From: Streptomyces sp. WAC 04229
GTDB taxonomy: Bacteria; Actinomycetota; Actinomycetes; Streptomycetales; Streptomycetaceae
Direction of reading: 5' to 3'
DNA length: 64,000 bases
NCBI RefSeq assembly: GCF_003947455.1
Contig: NZ_QHJH01000001.1
Location: 1-64,000, forward strand
A program made the translations under genes and the position numbers. The notes below the pieces were generated by a model. The model was given only the letters and a program-made list of their open reading frames with translations, ran no database searches and was not told the origin of the DNA. Shown one piece after another: positions 30,641 to 41,759 of the stretch (positions are counted from its first letter, which is position 1; every line of letters starts with the position of its first letter).

Positions 30641-32434
30641 TTACTTCGAGGACTTCAGGCCGAGGTTGACGAAGTCGTACATACCGCTGTAGCCGTCGGT
30701 CGTGTAGACGTTCGCCAGGCGGCTGGAGCGCCAGTTGATGAACTTCTCGAAGACGAAGGGCAGGTAGTAGCCGCCCTCCATCACCTTGTGGTTGATCTGC
30801 TTGGCGATGTCCGCCTTGCCGGTGTCGTCCAGGGTGGTGACGTACTTGTCGAACAGGCCGTCGATCTCCTTGTCCTTGATGAGCGCGTAGTTGTTGTTAC
30901 CGCTCTCGAGGATGTAGTCGCTGCTCCACAGCGGGAGACCGTAGCCCTGGACCGACGGGAAGTCGGGGCCCCAGCCCATGATGATGATGCCGTAGTTCTT
31001 CTTGATCACGTTCGAGGGGCTGCCGATGATGCCGGCGGTCTGCGAACCGTCGTACTGGTCGATGTCGACCGTGATGCCGATCTTCTTCAGCGACGCCTGG
31101 AGCGACTCGGCGGTGGCCACCTCGACCGGCTTGTTGTTGCGGACCGCGATGGTGGTCTTGAAGCCGTTGGGCTTGCCGCAGGCCTTCAGCTCTTCCTTGG
31201 CCTTGGCGACGTTGCCCTTCTTGTTGGCACCGGCCATCTCGTACGGGTCGTACTTCTGGCCCTCGGAGCCCGGCACCGCCGGCGGCAGCATGTTGGTGCC
31301 GATGTCGCCACCGGCCTGCGGGCCACCGCGCGCGGTCTGGAGCGAGACGTGGTCGGCCCCGTAGAGCACGGCCTTGCGGCAGTGGATGTTGTCGAACGGC
31401 TTCACGCTCTGCGGGAAGACCGCGTAGCGGATGTAACCGGAGACCGGGTTGTCGACGTTGCCCTTGTGCTGCTTCAGGGCGGTGGTGCGGCCCTGGGGCG
31501 ACAGACCGGTCTGGGCCAGGTCGATGTCGTAGTCGCCGGCGATCAGACGCTGGTCCAGCTCGTTGGCGTTGGTGAAGAACTTGATCGTGATCTTGTCCGG
31601 GTACGCCTTGCGGACCGGGTCCGAGTCCTGCTTCCACTCGGTGTTGCGGACCAGGGTGAGGTCCTTGCCCGGGTTGTAGGACTGGAACTTGTACGGACCG
31701 GAGGAGAACGGCTTCAGGCCGTACTTGGACTTGGTGTCCTTGTCCTGGCGGACCGGGGACGCCGAGGTCAGCGCGAGCATCTCCTCGAAGTCCGAGTTGG
31801 CCTGCGGCAGCTTGAAGACGATGGTCTTGTCGTCCGGCGTCTCGATCGCCTTCAGACCCAGCTTGTCCGCGGACTTGTCCTTGTAGGGACCCTGGTACTT
31901 GTCCTCGGGGTCGAGCACCTCCTTGAGGTACGTCGGACCGCCGGAGAGGACGTCCTGCGCCCACACGCGCTCGATGCCGTACTTGATGTCCTTGGAGGTG
32001 ATCGGCTTGCCGTCCTCCCAGGTGACGCCGTCACGCAGGGTGTACGTGTAGGTCTTGCCGTCGTCCGAGACCTTGGCGACGTCGGTGGCGAGGTCGGGGG
32101 TGACGCCCGCGCCCTTCTCACCCGGCGCCGGCGTGTTCGTCACGAGCTGGCGGGAGTAGTACCGCGAGAAGTTCCACATGAAGCCGTAGTAGCCGCGGGT
32201 GGTGTCCCACGAGTCGGCGTCCTGGACGCTGGCGAACTTCAGCTCGCCGCCCTTCTTGGCCTGGTCGGCCTGGGCGACCTTGTTGTTCGCGGCGTCGAAG
32301 CCGGCCGCGCCGTTCTTCGACCCCTCGCCGTCGCTGTCACCGCCGCCGCACGCCGCCGTGGTCAGCAGCGCGGCGACCACTGCGGCAGCGGCCATGGCCT
32401 GCTTGCGCCGCCCTGAGGTGCGTTGGGTAGTCAC
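30641..32434 (-). CDS. ABC transporter substrate-binding lipoprotein (SBP family 5), 597 aa
   Basis: The lipoprotein signal MTTQRTSGRRKQAMAAAAVV leads to the lipobox TTAAC, which ends at the lipid-modified Cys29. An SBP_bac_5 domain follows (GGELKFASVQDADSWD, TYTLRDGVTWEDGKPITSKD, YGIERVWAQ, KFFTNANELDQRLIAGDYD). Family 5 proteins bind oligopeptides, and some bind sugars or nickel. In this operon a peptide-type substrate is most likely. It is encoded between the OppC- and OppB-like genes, an order of C-A-B-D-F. Confidence 0.92.
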   Translation of the reverse strand: MTTQRTSGRRKQAMAAAAVVAALLTTAACGGGDSDGEGSKNGAAGFDAANNKVAQADQAKKGGELKFASVQDADSWDTTRGYYGFMWNFSRYYSRQLVTNTPAPGEKGAGVTPDLATDVAKVSDDGKTYTYTLRDGVTWEDGKPITSKDIKYGIERVWAQDVLSGGPTYLKEVLDPEDKYQGPYKDKSADKLGLKAIETPDDKTIVFKLPQANSDFEEMLALTSASPVRQDKDTKSKYGLKPFSSGPYKFQSYNPGKDLTLVRNTEWKQDSDPVRKAYPDKITIKFFTNANELDQRLIAGDYDIDLAQTGLSPQGRTTALKQHKGNVDNPVSGYIRYAVFPQSVKPFDNIHCRKAVLYGADHVSLQTARGGPQAGGDIGTNMLPPAVPGSEGQKYDPYEMAGANKKGNVAKAKEELKACGKPNGFKTTIAVRNNKPVEVATAESLQASLKKIGITVDIDQYDGSQTAGIIGSPSNVIKKNYGIIIMGWGPDFPSVQGYGLPLWSSDYILESGNNNYALIKDKEIDGLFDKYVTTLDDTGKADIAKQINHKVMEGGYYLPFVFEKFINWRSSRLANVYTTDGYSGMYDFVNLGLKSSK

Positions 32435-32504
32435 GATCTCGGATCCTCCGGATTAGATGAGAGACCCCGTGCAGGTGCCACGGGTCGCTTGCCGGTACGG
32501 CAGG

Positions 32505-33512
32505 TCAGCGGGAGCCCTTCGGGTCCAGCGCATCGCGTACGCCGTCACCGAAGAGGTTGAAGGCAAGAACGGTGATGAAGATCGCCAAACCGGGGATCAC
32601 CATGTACATGGGATCCGACTGGTAGTAGTCGATCGCGCTCGAGAGCATCTGCCCCCAGGACGACGTGGGCGGCTTGACGCCCACGCCCAGGAAGCTGAGT
32701 GCCGCCTCGGTGAGGATGTTGGTGGGGATCATCATCGTCGTGTACACGATGATCGGGGCCACCAGGTTGGGCAGCAGTTCCTTGAACAGGATGTAGAAGC
32801 GTCCGGCACCCAGGGACCGGGCGGCCTCCACGTACTCCCGCTCACGCATGGAGAGCGTCTGGCCGCGTACCACGCGCCCGATGTAGGGCCAGCCGAAGAA
32901 GCCGATGACGAGGATCATCACGAAGAGGCGTACGCCCGTGCCGCTGAGTCCCAGCATCTCGTTCGGCATCACCGAGACCAGCGCGATGATGAAGAGCAGC
33001 TGCGGGAAGGCCAGCAGGCCGTCCATGACCCGGCTGATCAGGGCGTCGACCCAGCCGCCGAAGAAGCCGGCGAGCACACCCAGGACGGTTCCGATGATCA
33101 CGGCGACGATCGCGGACAGGAAGCCGACGAGCAGCGAGATCCGGGCGCCGTGGACGATGCGGGCGAAGATGTCGCGGCCGTTGACCGGCTCGACGCCGAA
33201 CCAGTGGTCGCCGCTGATGCCGCCGAGTGACCCCCGGGGCGTGCCGAACAGCGGGTCGATCAGGTCCTCGTGGTAGACGTCCGGGTCCTGCCCGACGATG
33301 TTGGTGATCAAGGGCGCGAAGATCGCGACCACGACGAGCAGGAGCACCACGACGCCGCCCGTCAGGGCGAGCTTGTCCCGCTTCAGCCGCTCCCAGGCGA
33401 TCCTGCCGAGGGAACGCCCCTGTACCGCCTTGGCTTCGGCGCCGGCAACCGCCGCTTCCTCGGCAGCACTCGGGGCCGCTTCCGCGGTCGGCTCGTGCAA
33501 TGGTGCCGTCAT
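32505..33512 (-). CDS. Oligopeptide/dipeptide ABC transporter permease (OppC-like), 335 aa
   Basis: A cytoplasmic Ala/Glu-rich N-terminus (~40 residues) precedes WERLKRDKLALTGGVVVLLLVVVAIFAPLI, then a periplasmic loop with HWFGVEPVNGRDIFARIVHGARISL, a permease core and the EAA-type loop EYVEAARSLGAGRFYILFKELLPNL. The end is FNLFGDGVRDALDPKGSR. The ATG at 33512 was selected by homology of the start. As the first gene of the operon it probably has the promoter in the 314-bp gap upstream. Confidence 0.93.
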   Translation of the reverse strand: MTAPLHEPTAEAAPSAAEEAAVAGAEAKAVQGRSLGRIAWERLKRDKLALTGGVVVLLLVVVAIFAPLITNIVGQDPDVYHEDLIDPLFGTPRGSLGGISGDHWFGVEPVNGRDIFARIVHGARISLLVGFLSAIVAVIIGTVLGVLAGFFGGWVDALISRVMDGLLAFPQLLFIIALVSVMPNEMLGLSGTGVRLFVMILVIGFFGWPYIGRVVRGQTLSMREREYVEAARSLGAGRFYILFKELLPNLVAPIIVYTTMMIPTNILTEAALSFLGVGVKPPTSSWGQMLSSAIDYYQSDPMYMVIPGLAIFITVLAFNLFGDGVRDALDPKGSR

Positions 33513-33826
33513 CTGGCAGGGACCCCTCTCAACCGGCGGTAGCCGGCCCGCACTTGCCGCTGTAGCGGCGTGATCCGTCCGTCGTACAAAGGGGCGAGCA
33601 TCCACCCCTTGTTGCGGGAGTCTTCAACGCTTTGGCGATCTGTAGCCAGACTTGACGGTGAATGGATGCGCAACCGTGATGCTGTTCGAGGTGTTCCGTT
33701 ATCCGGACAGTGGGTAACGGGGGCCGGACACGGATGAGTTGGGGCAGAGGGGACAAGGCGGCGCTTTGCACCCTCATCTACGCGCGAAGATCGCCACCGG
33801 TCACCCCGGGGCCGGACCCCCGACCG
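33513..33826. other. 314-bp intergenic region upstream of the opp operon
   Basis: No coding gene is supported here. It lies between the SseB-like gene and the OppC-like gene, both on the minus strand, and should hold the opp promoter. One inverted repeat (CCGTTATCC...GGGTAACGG near 33695-33720) is visible and might be the promoter-proximal operator. No other feature is clear. Confidence 0.5.
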
Positions 33827-34624
33827 TCAGGACCGGCCCCCGGCCGGAGGGTATCCGTACCCGCCCGCCGGCGCCTGCGCGGGGGCGGGGGCCTGGGCCT
33901 CGCGGGCGTAGAACGGACGGGCGTGGGCGCGCAGCCACATGGCGACCGGGTCGTGGAGGTCGGTCATCGCCACCGTCGACACCGCGAGCCCGTCCGGCAC
34001 CGCGCCGACGGACTGCTGCATCATCGCGCGCACCGCGTCGACGGCCGGCGGCGAGGTGTCGTAGACCTCGAGACCGATGGCGAGGTAGGGCGCCCCGAGC
34101 GCGGGCTGCACCCAGGCGCGGCGCAGCGCGCGGACCGCCGGGGTGCGGTGGGCGTTCTGCGTGAGCAGGGCGTAGAACTGGGGGATCTCGATGGCCGGTT
34201 CGGACAGCCTCAGGGGTCCGGCGGGCTGGCGGTCCAGGCCGGAGGCGATCCGGCGCAGGTCCGGCCAGGGGACGCCGACGCCGCCGCCGGGGGCGTGCGG
34301 GTTGAGCCAGAGGCCGAAGTGGTCCGGGTAGAGGGCGCGGGCCGCCTCCAGGCCGTCGACCACCTCGTACGACCTGTTCCAGCCGCTGGCCGACAGCTCC
34401 TGGGCGGAGGTGACGCACGGCGCGTAGCCGTAGCCCTCGACCTCCATGTTTCCGTACTGGGCGTCCGGGGAGCCGGCCTGGCCCTGCCACAGCAGCATCC
34501 AGACCTGGCCGGAGGTGGGGGTGGCGAGCGCGCGCAGCAGGGCCTCGTAGGCGTCGTAGCGCCCGGGCGTCACCTGGCGCAGCATGTGCTCGACCTGCCC
34601 GGTCGTGGTGCCGCTGGCGCTCAC
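33827..34624 (-). CDS. SseB-like protein (enhanced serine sensitivity family), 265 aa
   Basis: It starts MSASGTTTGQVEHMLRQVTP (GTG start). It has an SseB N-terminal-type segment, then a C-terminal SseB domain with RALRRAWVQPALGAPYLAIG and a conserved end motif DPVAMWLRAHARPFYARE. The last ~20 residues are Pro/Ala/Gly-rich. E. coli SseB affects serine sensitivity, but the mechanism is unknown. A related protein is encoded next to it, and serine/glycine genes lie 2-6 kb away. Confidence 0.8.
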   Translation of the reverse strand: MSASGTTTGQVEHMLRQVTPGRYDAYEALLRALATPTSGQVWMLLWQGQAGSPDAQYGNMEVEGYGYAPCVTSAQELSASGWNRSYEVVDGLEAARALYPDHFGLWLNPHAPGGGVGVPWPDLRRIASGLDRQPAGPLRLSEPAIEIPQFYALLTQNAHRTPAVRALRRAWVQPALGAPYLAIGLEVYDTSPPAVDAVRAMMQQSVGAVPDGLAVSTVAMTDLHDPVAMWLRAHARPFYAREAQAPAPAQAPAGGYGYPPAGGRS

Positions 34625-34720
34625 GTCTGTGGCCCTTTCTGGAAGTTCCCGGTCGTGGAAACAGCTTAAGGCTCCGCGGGGTGGGGGGCGCCTATCAGCT
34701 CGGGGGGCGCTGTCGTCCTG

Positions 34721-34765
34721 CGGGTGCGGGTTCGTTGTGGCTGGTCGCGCAGTTCCCCGCGCCCC
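34721..34765 (-). repeat. Interspersed intergenic repeat, copy 2
   Basis: Inverse copy of the element at 10586-10630, in the 165-bp gap between the two SseB-like genes. It again includes the sequence ending in GCGCAGTTCCCCGCGCCCC. Confidence 0.7.
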
Positions 34766-34789
34766 TGGGTTGGCTGCCCTGACCGGCGT

Positions 34790-35566
34790 TTACAAGTCCC
34801 GGTCGTAGAAGGGCCGGACCCGCTCGCGCATCCAGTCGCAGACCGGGTCCTGGGCGGCCTCCAGGAGGACCAGGTTGACCGGCCACTTCGGCGGGGCGGC
34901 GGTGAGGGCGCGGCCCAGGGCGTCCAGGGGGAGGGCGCGGGCGTCGCCCTCCCAGTGGGTGAGTTCGACGCCGACGAACAGGGTCGGGTCGGCGGTCTCG
35001 ACGGCGGCCAGGCAGCGGCGGGCGGTGCGCACGACGCCGGTGGCGGCGAACTCGGCGGAGGCCGCGGCGAGGAAGTCCACCGGGTCGTCCTGCCAGTCCG
35101 GCTCGAAGAGGCGGACCCGGCCGCCGGACGCGGGCCCGTCCAGCGGGGTGCGGCCGGCCCGGCACAGCTCGGCCACGGCGGGCGGCGGCAGCGGGATGCC
35201 GACCACGCCCTCCGGGTTCACGGCGATGCCGATCTGCGGGGGCAGGCCGCGGGCGAACTCCGCGGCGGGGGCGACGGTGTACGCCATCTGCGCCCCGGCG
35301 ACCTGGCGGAGCTGCTCCTCGGAGCTGAACACCGGCACATAGGCCTGGCCGTCGATCTCCAGGGAGGGCAGGTCGAGGGGGCCGCTGTGCGGGCCGCCGC
35401 CGTTCGGCAGGGGGACCCAGAGGAAGCTGCGGCCGAGCACCTCCACGATCCGCCCGCCGGCGCCGGGTATGCCGAGGGAGGCGGAGAGCACCTCCTCCAG
35501 CTCGTTGCCGGGCCAACCGCCGTGCGGGTGGGGGTGTGCCTGTGCCGGGAACCCGGGGAAGTCCAT
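34790..35566 (-). CDS. SseB-like protein, second paralogue, 258 aa
   Basis: The N-terminus is MDFPGFPAQAHPHPHGGWPG with a His/Pro-rich start, then NELEEVLSASLGIPGAGGRI and PVFSSEEQLRQVAGAQ as in SseB N-terminal domains. The C-terminus has PPKWPVNLVLLEAAQDPVCDWMRERVRPFYDRDL, which matches the ending of the neighbouring SseB-like protein, so the two are paralogues. Function is unknown beyond the family link to serine sensitivity. It lies on the same strand as the other copy, separated by the interspersed repeat. Confidence 0.8.
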   Translation of the reverse strand: MDFPGFPAQAHPHPHGGWPGNELEEVLSASLGIPGAGGRIVEVLGRSFLWVPLPNGGGPHSGPLDLPSLEIDGQAYVPVFSSEEQLRQVAGAQMAYTVAPAAEFARGLPPQIGIAVNPEGVVGIPLPPPAVAELCRAGRTPLDGPASGGRVRLFEPDWQDDPVDFLAAASAEFAATGVVRTARRCLAAVETADPTLFVGVELTHWEGDARALPLDALGRALTAAPPKWPVNLVLLEAAQDPVCDWMRERVRPFYDRDL

Positions 35567-35640
35567 CTGCCTACCGCCTGCCTGGTACCGCTGTCCTGGC
35601 TGAAAAGGCTAACCCGTTCGGCCCAGCCCCCCGTGGTCCG

Positions 35641-36309
35641 TCATCCGGTGAAGGCGATGCGGCGGAGGTTGTCCGCGGCCGCCCGGTCCAGGACGACCGC
35701 CGAGGTGCAGCCGGCCGGCAGGGCGCCCCCGGTCACGGCGCGCAGCAGGCGGGAGTTGGCCGCGCGGTGCCGCAGGAACGCGTACCGCGAGACGCCGCGG
35801 CCGCGCTCGCGCTGTCCGGCCAGGGCCTCGTCGACGCCGACGTCGAGGAGCAGCAGGTGCAGGGTGCCGTCGCGGCGGCGGGCCTCCCGGGCCAGCCAGC
35901 CGCGCACCCAGGACTGTGTGCCGCAGTCGTGCACGACGACGCCCTCGCCGGAGCGCAGCGCCTTGCGGAGCCCCGCGTAGTGGGCGAGGCGGACCAGGGG
36001 GCGGTAGAGCGCGTACGGCAGGAAGCCCGGCATGCGGCGCTCCCAGCGGTCGCGGGTGTCCTGGGAGTCGATGCGCGGGCCGCGCACGGTGCGCGCCATC
36101 AGGGTGGACTTGCCGCTGCCGGGCAGGCCGGTGATCACCACCAGGTCCCGGGGTCCGAAGAGCAGGGCGTGCGGGCTGTGCCCGTCCCGCTCGCGCAGGT
36201 CGCGGACGACGGGCGCGGGCCGCTCGGCGCACGACTGCGGGGCCGGGGCGGAGGGCTGCTCGGGCAGCGCGAGGCCCGAGGTCGTGGCGTAGGCCGTGGT
36301 CCTGTTCAC
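35641..36309 (-). CDS. P-loop ATPase/kinase-like protein (AAA_33), 222 aa
   Basis: Walker A VVITGLPGSGKSTLMART at residues ~57-74 is followed by IDSQDTRDRWERRMPG and VVVHDCGTQSWVRGWLAREARRR, LHLLLLDVGVDEALAGQRERGRGVS. This is the layout of small zeta-toxin/shikimate-kinase-like P-loop kinases; the phosphoryl acceptor is unknown. GTG start with GGGGAG upstream. The first ~35 residues are Pro/Ala-rich. It diverges from the gcv operon, whose riboswitch begins ~190 bp away. Confidence 0.78.
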   Translation of the reverse strand: MNRTTAYATTSGLALPEQPSAPAPQSCAERPAPVVRDLRERDGHSPHALLFGPRDLVVITGLPGSGKSTLMARTVRGPRIDSQDTRDRWERRMPGFLPYALYRPLVRLAHYAGLRKALRSGEGVVVHDCGTQSWVRGWLAREARRRDGTLHLLLLDVGVDEALAGQRERGRGVSRYAFLRHRAANSRLLRAVTGGALPAGCTSAVVLDRAAADNLRRIAFTG

Positions 36310-36493
36310 CGTGATCGTCTCCCCTGGGGCGGTTCACGAGTTCCCATCCCCGTCGAGTGTAAAGAGAAGGTAATGCGCGGGTCTCGCGATTTCGTTCGCT
36401 TACTGCCACAAGCCGGTTACAGATCACGGTCTGCCACGAATCGGCCGGTCGTGCAATGATGGCGGCGCCAACTGCATACCGGCCGTTTGAATC

Positions 36494-36698
36494 CGCGCGG
36501 GAGAGTCCCCGGCCACGCCGGGGCGCCGAAGGAGCAAGTCCCTCCCTTGAATCTCTCAGGCCCCCGTTACCGCGCGGGCGAGGCACATCTGAAAAGCGGG
36601 CCGCCGTTCGACGGCTGCCCCACCCAAGGTGCAAGCCCTGATCGCCGTACTCCGGTGGTCGTGGCGAACCTCTCAGGTTCCGATGACAGATGGGGAGG
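36494..36698 (+). promoter_or_regulatory. Tandem glycine riboswitch
   Basis: Two glycine aptamers in series lie upstream of gcvT. The first has GCGGGAGAGTCC, GGCGCCGAAGGAGCAAGTCC and AATCTCTCAGG. The second begins around 36585 (CATCTGAAAAGCGGG), has a GCAAGCC bulge, CCTCTCAGGTTCCGATGACA and a GATGGGGAGG closing strand. It lies 45 bp before the gcvT start. Glycine binding normally turns on gcv expression in this family. The boundaries are approximate, judged by eye. Confidence 0.9.
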
Positions 36699-36742
36699 AC
36701 CGACCTCGCCCGTGCCGTCCTGTCCTGGGAGACGACCGACCG

Positions 36743-37861
<1,119 letters not shown>

Positions 37862-37972
37862 ACACTGAGGGCGGAGGGCCGCCGGCCCCCCGCGCGTGTC
37901 CTTGCTGCTCAACGGCAGTGTCAGCAGTCCCCCATTCATCAGCAGTCACCCGCGTACAGGAGAATTCAGGCC

Positions 37973-38350
37973 ATGAGCAACCCCCAGCAGCTGCGCTACA
38001 GCAAGGAGCACGAGTGGCTGTCGGCCGCCGAGGACGGCGCCTCGACGGTCGGCATCACGGAGCACGCGGCCAACGCGCTCGGTGACGTCGTCTTCGTGCA
38101 GCTTCCCGAGGTCGGCGACTCGGTGTCCGCGGGCGAGACCTGCGGCGAACTGGAGTCGACCAAGTCCGTCTCCGACCTGTACTCCCCCGTCTCCGGTGAG
38201 GTCACCGAGGTCAACGAGGACGTCGTCAACGACCCGTCGCTGGTGAACAGCGCCCCCTTCGAGGGCGGCTGGCTGTTCAAGGTCCGGGTCACGGACGAGC
38301 CGGGCGACCTGCTCTCCGCCGACGAGTACACCGCATTCGCCGGCGCCTGA
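37973..38350 (+). CDS. gcvH: Glycine cleavage system H protein
   Basis: A 125-aa lipoyl carrier. The lipoyl Lys lies in [19 protein letters not shown], with [13 protein letters not shown] near the start. It shuttles the aminomethyl group between the P, T and L proteins. It is encoded 111 bp after gcvT and 14 bp before glyA, inside the riboswitch-controlled operon. Confidence 0.96.
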   Translation: MSNPQQLRYSKEHEWLSAAEDGASTVGITEHAANALGDVVFVQLPEVGDSVSAGETCGELESTKSVSDLYSPVSGEVTEVNEDVVNDPSLVNSAPFEGGWLFKVRVTDEPGDLLSADEYTAFAGA

Positions 38351-38364
38351 GGAGTCACGGACGC

Positions 38365-39627
38365 ATGTCGCTTCTGAACACACCCCTGCACGAGCTCGAC
38401 CCCGACGTCGCCGCCGCCGTCGACGCCGAGCTGGACCGCCAGCAGTCCACCCTCGAGATGATCGCCTCCGAGAACTTCGCGCCCGTCGCGGTCATGGAGG
38501 CCCAGGGCTCGGTCCTCACCAACAAGTACGCCGAGGGCTACCCCGGCCGCCGCTACTACGGCGGCTGCGAGCACGTCGACGTGGTCGAGCAGATCGCCAT
38601 CGACCGGGTCAAGGCGCTCTTCGGCGCCGAGCACGCCAACGTGCAGCCGCACTCCGGTGCCCAGGCCAACGCCGCCGCGATGTTCGCGCTGCTCAAGCCC
38701 GGCGACACGATCATGGGTCTGAACCTCGCCCACGGCGGGCACCTGACCCACGGCATGAAGATCAACTTCTCCGGCAAGCTCTACAACGTCGTCCCGTACC
38801 ACGTCGGTGACGACGGCCAGGTCGACATGGCCGAGGTGGAGCGGCTCGCCAAGGAGACCAGGCCGAAGCTGATCGTCGCCGGCTGGTCGGCCTACCCCCG
38901 TCAGCTGGACTTCGCCGCGTTCCGCAAGGTCGCGGACGAGGTCGGCGCGTACCTCATGGTCGACATGGCGCACTTCGCCGGTCTGGTCGCCGCGGGCCTG
39001 CACCCGAACCCGGTCCCGCACGCGCACGTCGTGACCACCACCACGCACAAGACGCTGGGCGGCCCGCGCGGCGGTGTGATCCTCTCCACGGCCGACCTGG
39101 CCAAGAAGATCAACTCCGCCGTCTTCCCCGGTCAGCAGGGTGGACCGCTGGAGCACGTGGTCGCCGCCAAGGCCGTCGCCTTCAAGGTCGCCGCGAGCGA
39201 GGACTTCAAGGAGCGCCAGACCCGTACCCTGGAGGGTGCCCGCATCCTGGCCGAGCGCCTGGTGCGGGACGACGCGAAGGCGGCGGGCGTGTCGGTCCTG
39301 ACCGGGGGCACGGACGTCCACCTCGTTCTGGTGGACCTGCGCGACTCCGAGCTGGACGGCCAGCAGGCCGAGGACCGCCTCCACGAGGTCGGCATCACGG
39401 TCAACCGCAACGCCGTCCCGAACGACCCGCGTCCGCCGATGGTGACCTCCGGGCTGCGCATCGGTACGCCGGCCCTGGCGACCCGCGGCTTCACGGCCGA
39501 GGACTTCGCCGAGGTCGCGGACGTGATCGCCGAGGCGCTGAAGCCGTCCTACGACGCCGAGGCGCTGGCGGCCCGGGTGAAGGCCCTGGCCGACAAGCAC
39601 CCGCTGTACCCGGGTCTGAACAAGTAG
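38365..39627 (+). CDS. glyA: Serine hydroxymethyltransferase
   Basis: A 420-aa PLP enzyme with [19 protein letters not shown], the PLP Lys in [20 protein letters not shown], and [12 protein letters not shown]. It interconverts serine and glycine using THF and works with the glycine cleavage system. It lies 14 bp after gcvH. The SHMT length is normal. Confidence 0.97.
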   Translation: MSLLNTPLHELDPDVAAAVDAELDRQQSTLEMIASENFAPVAVMEAQGSVLTNKYAEGYPGRRYYGGCEHVDVVEQIAIDRVKALFGAEHANVQPHSGAQANAAAMFALLKPGDTIMGLNLAHGGHLTHGMKINFSGKLYNVVPYHVGDDGQVDMAEVERLAKETRPKLIVAGWSAYPRQLDFAAFRKVADEVGAYLMVDMAHFAGLVAAGLHPNPVPHAHVVTTTTHKTLGGPRGGVILSTADLAKKINSAVFPGQQGGPLEHVVAAKAVAFKVAASEDFKERQTRTLEGARILAERLVRDDAKAAGVSVLTGGTDVHLVLVDLRDSELDGQQAEDRLHEVGITVNRNAVPNDPRPPMVTSGLRIGTPALATRGFTAEDFAEVADVIAEALKPSYDAEALAARVKALADKHPLYPGLNK

Positions 39628-39639
39628 ACACCACGTGAT

Positions 39640-39678
39640 CGGGGCGCCGCGCCCGCCACAAGCGGGTCCGGCGCCCCG
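39640..39678 (+). terminator. Hairpin between glyA and sdaA
   Basis: Outer 9-bp stem CGGGGCGCC/GGCGCCCCG plus an inner CCCGC/GCGGG stem, 12 bp after the glyA stop. It may end the riboswitch operon or only attenuate into sdaA, which starts 98 bp after glyA. Confidence 0.7.
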
Positions 39679-39725
39679 CCCCGAAGCACCGCCCTCTGCA
39701 CCACCCCCGTTCTGAGGAGACCCCC

Positions 39726-41093
<1,368 letters not shown>

Positions 41094-41106
41094 GCGGATG
41101 GGCTCT

Positions 41107-41131
41107 GACCAGCGCGTTCGCATCTTTCAGC
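41107..41131. repeat. Left 25-nt direct repeat flanking the glycan island
   Basis: 25 nt sharing 23 positions with 54671-54695; the perfect shared core is TTCGCATCTTTCAGC. It sits 13 bp after the sdaA stop. It may be an attachment-site copy created by insertion of the island. No tRNA gene overlaps it and no integrase is visible inside. Confidence 0.55.
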
Positions 41132-41175
41132 GCTGTCAGGGCCTTGGCTGCCTACGCAATGGAGAATCTTCCGAT

Positions 41176-41754
41176 TCACGTGTCCCGAGGCGCAGCGAGA
41201 AGAAGCATGACGTCGTCGATGGGCTGTTGCATGTCGACGGTTCGGTCGGTGAGCCACTGGAGCTGGATGCCGTCGGCGAGCGCGACAAGGATCGCGGCAA
41301 GCCGTTCAGGGGGCAGGTCCGTGCGCACGGCGCCCTCGTCCATCCGTCGCTGAAGGAATGCGCTGATGAGAGGCCGGATTTCGGCGTACCGCTCCGCGAA
41401 GAGGCTGTGGGCGGGGTGGGTCGTGTCGCTGGCGGCAGCAGCCATCGATACGAACAGCTCCACCAAGCCGGGGGTGTCCGCGCCCTCCTGGATGATGGAG
41501 CGGTAGGTTTCCGCGCCCTTGAATTCCGCGTGCCGGGCACGTGCCGAGGTGTCCCGGGCGCGGAGGACCTGTGTGAGGAGGTCTTCCTTGGAGTTGAAGT
41601 AGTGCATGAGTCCGGGCAGGCTCAGGTTGCAGCGAGCGGCAACCTTGCGCAGTGAGGTGCCGCGGTAGCCCTCCTGCGCGAAGATCTCCAGCGCTACTTG
41701 GAGGATCTCTTCCCGCTTTGCCTCGCCCTTTTCGTAAGGGCCACGTCGCGCCAT
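41176..41754 (-). CDS. TetR-family regulator 1 of the glycan island, 192 aa
   Basis: The HTH lies at ~13-60 with REEILQVALEIFAQEGYRGT, SLRKVAARCNLSLPGLMHYFNSKEDLL as recognition helix and tail, and a C-terminal ligand domain containing ADGIQLQWLTDRTVDMQQ. It is closely similar in layout to TetR2 (50048-50704). The ATG lies 5 bp after the GH1 stop, so it is cotranscribed with GH1. The best hypothesis is that it represses the four AAAACCGTA-type sites, including the one governing itself. Confidence 0.88.
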   Translation of the reverse strand: MARRGPYEKGEAKREEILQVALEIFAQEGYRGTSLRKVAARCNLSLPGLMHYFNSKEDLLTQVLRARDTSARARHAEFKGAETYRSIIQEGADTPGLVELFVSMAAAASDTTHPAHSLFAERYAEIRPLISAFLQRRMDEGAVRTDLPPERLAAILVALADGIQLQWLTDRTVDMQQPIDDVMLLLAAPRDT

Positions 41755-41759
41755 GACGG

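Noticed and set aside
41107..41131. tRNA 3' end as attachment site
   Set aside because: Neither repeat copy lies in a tRNA-like fold or has a TpsiC arm, so only a direct repeat is claimed.
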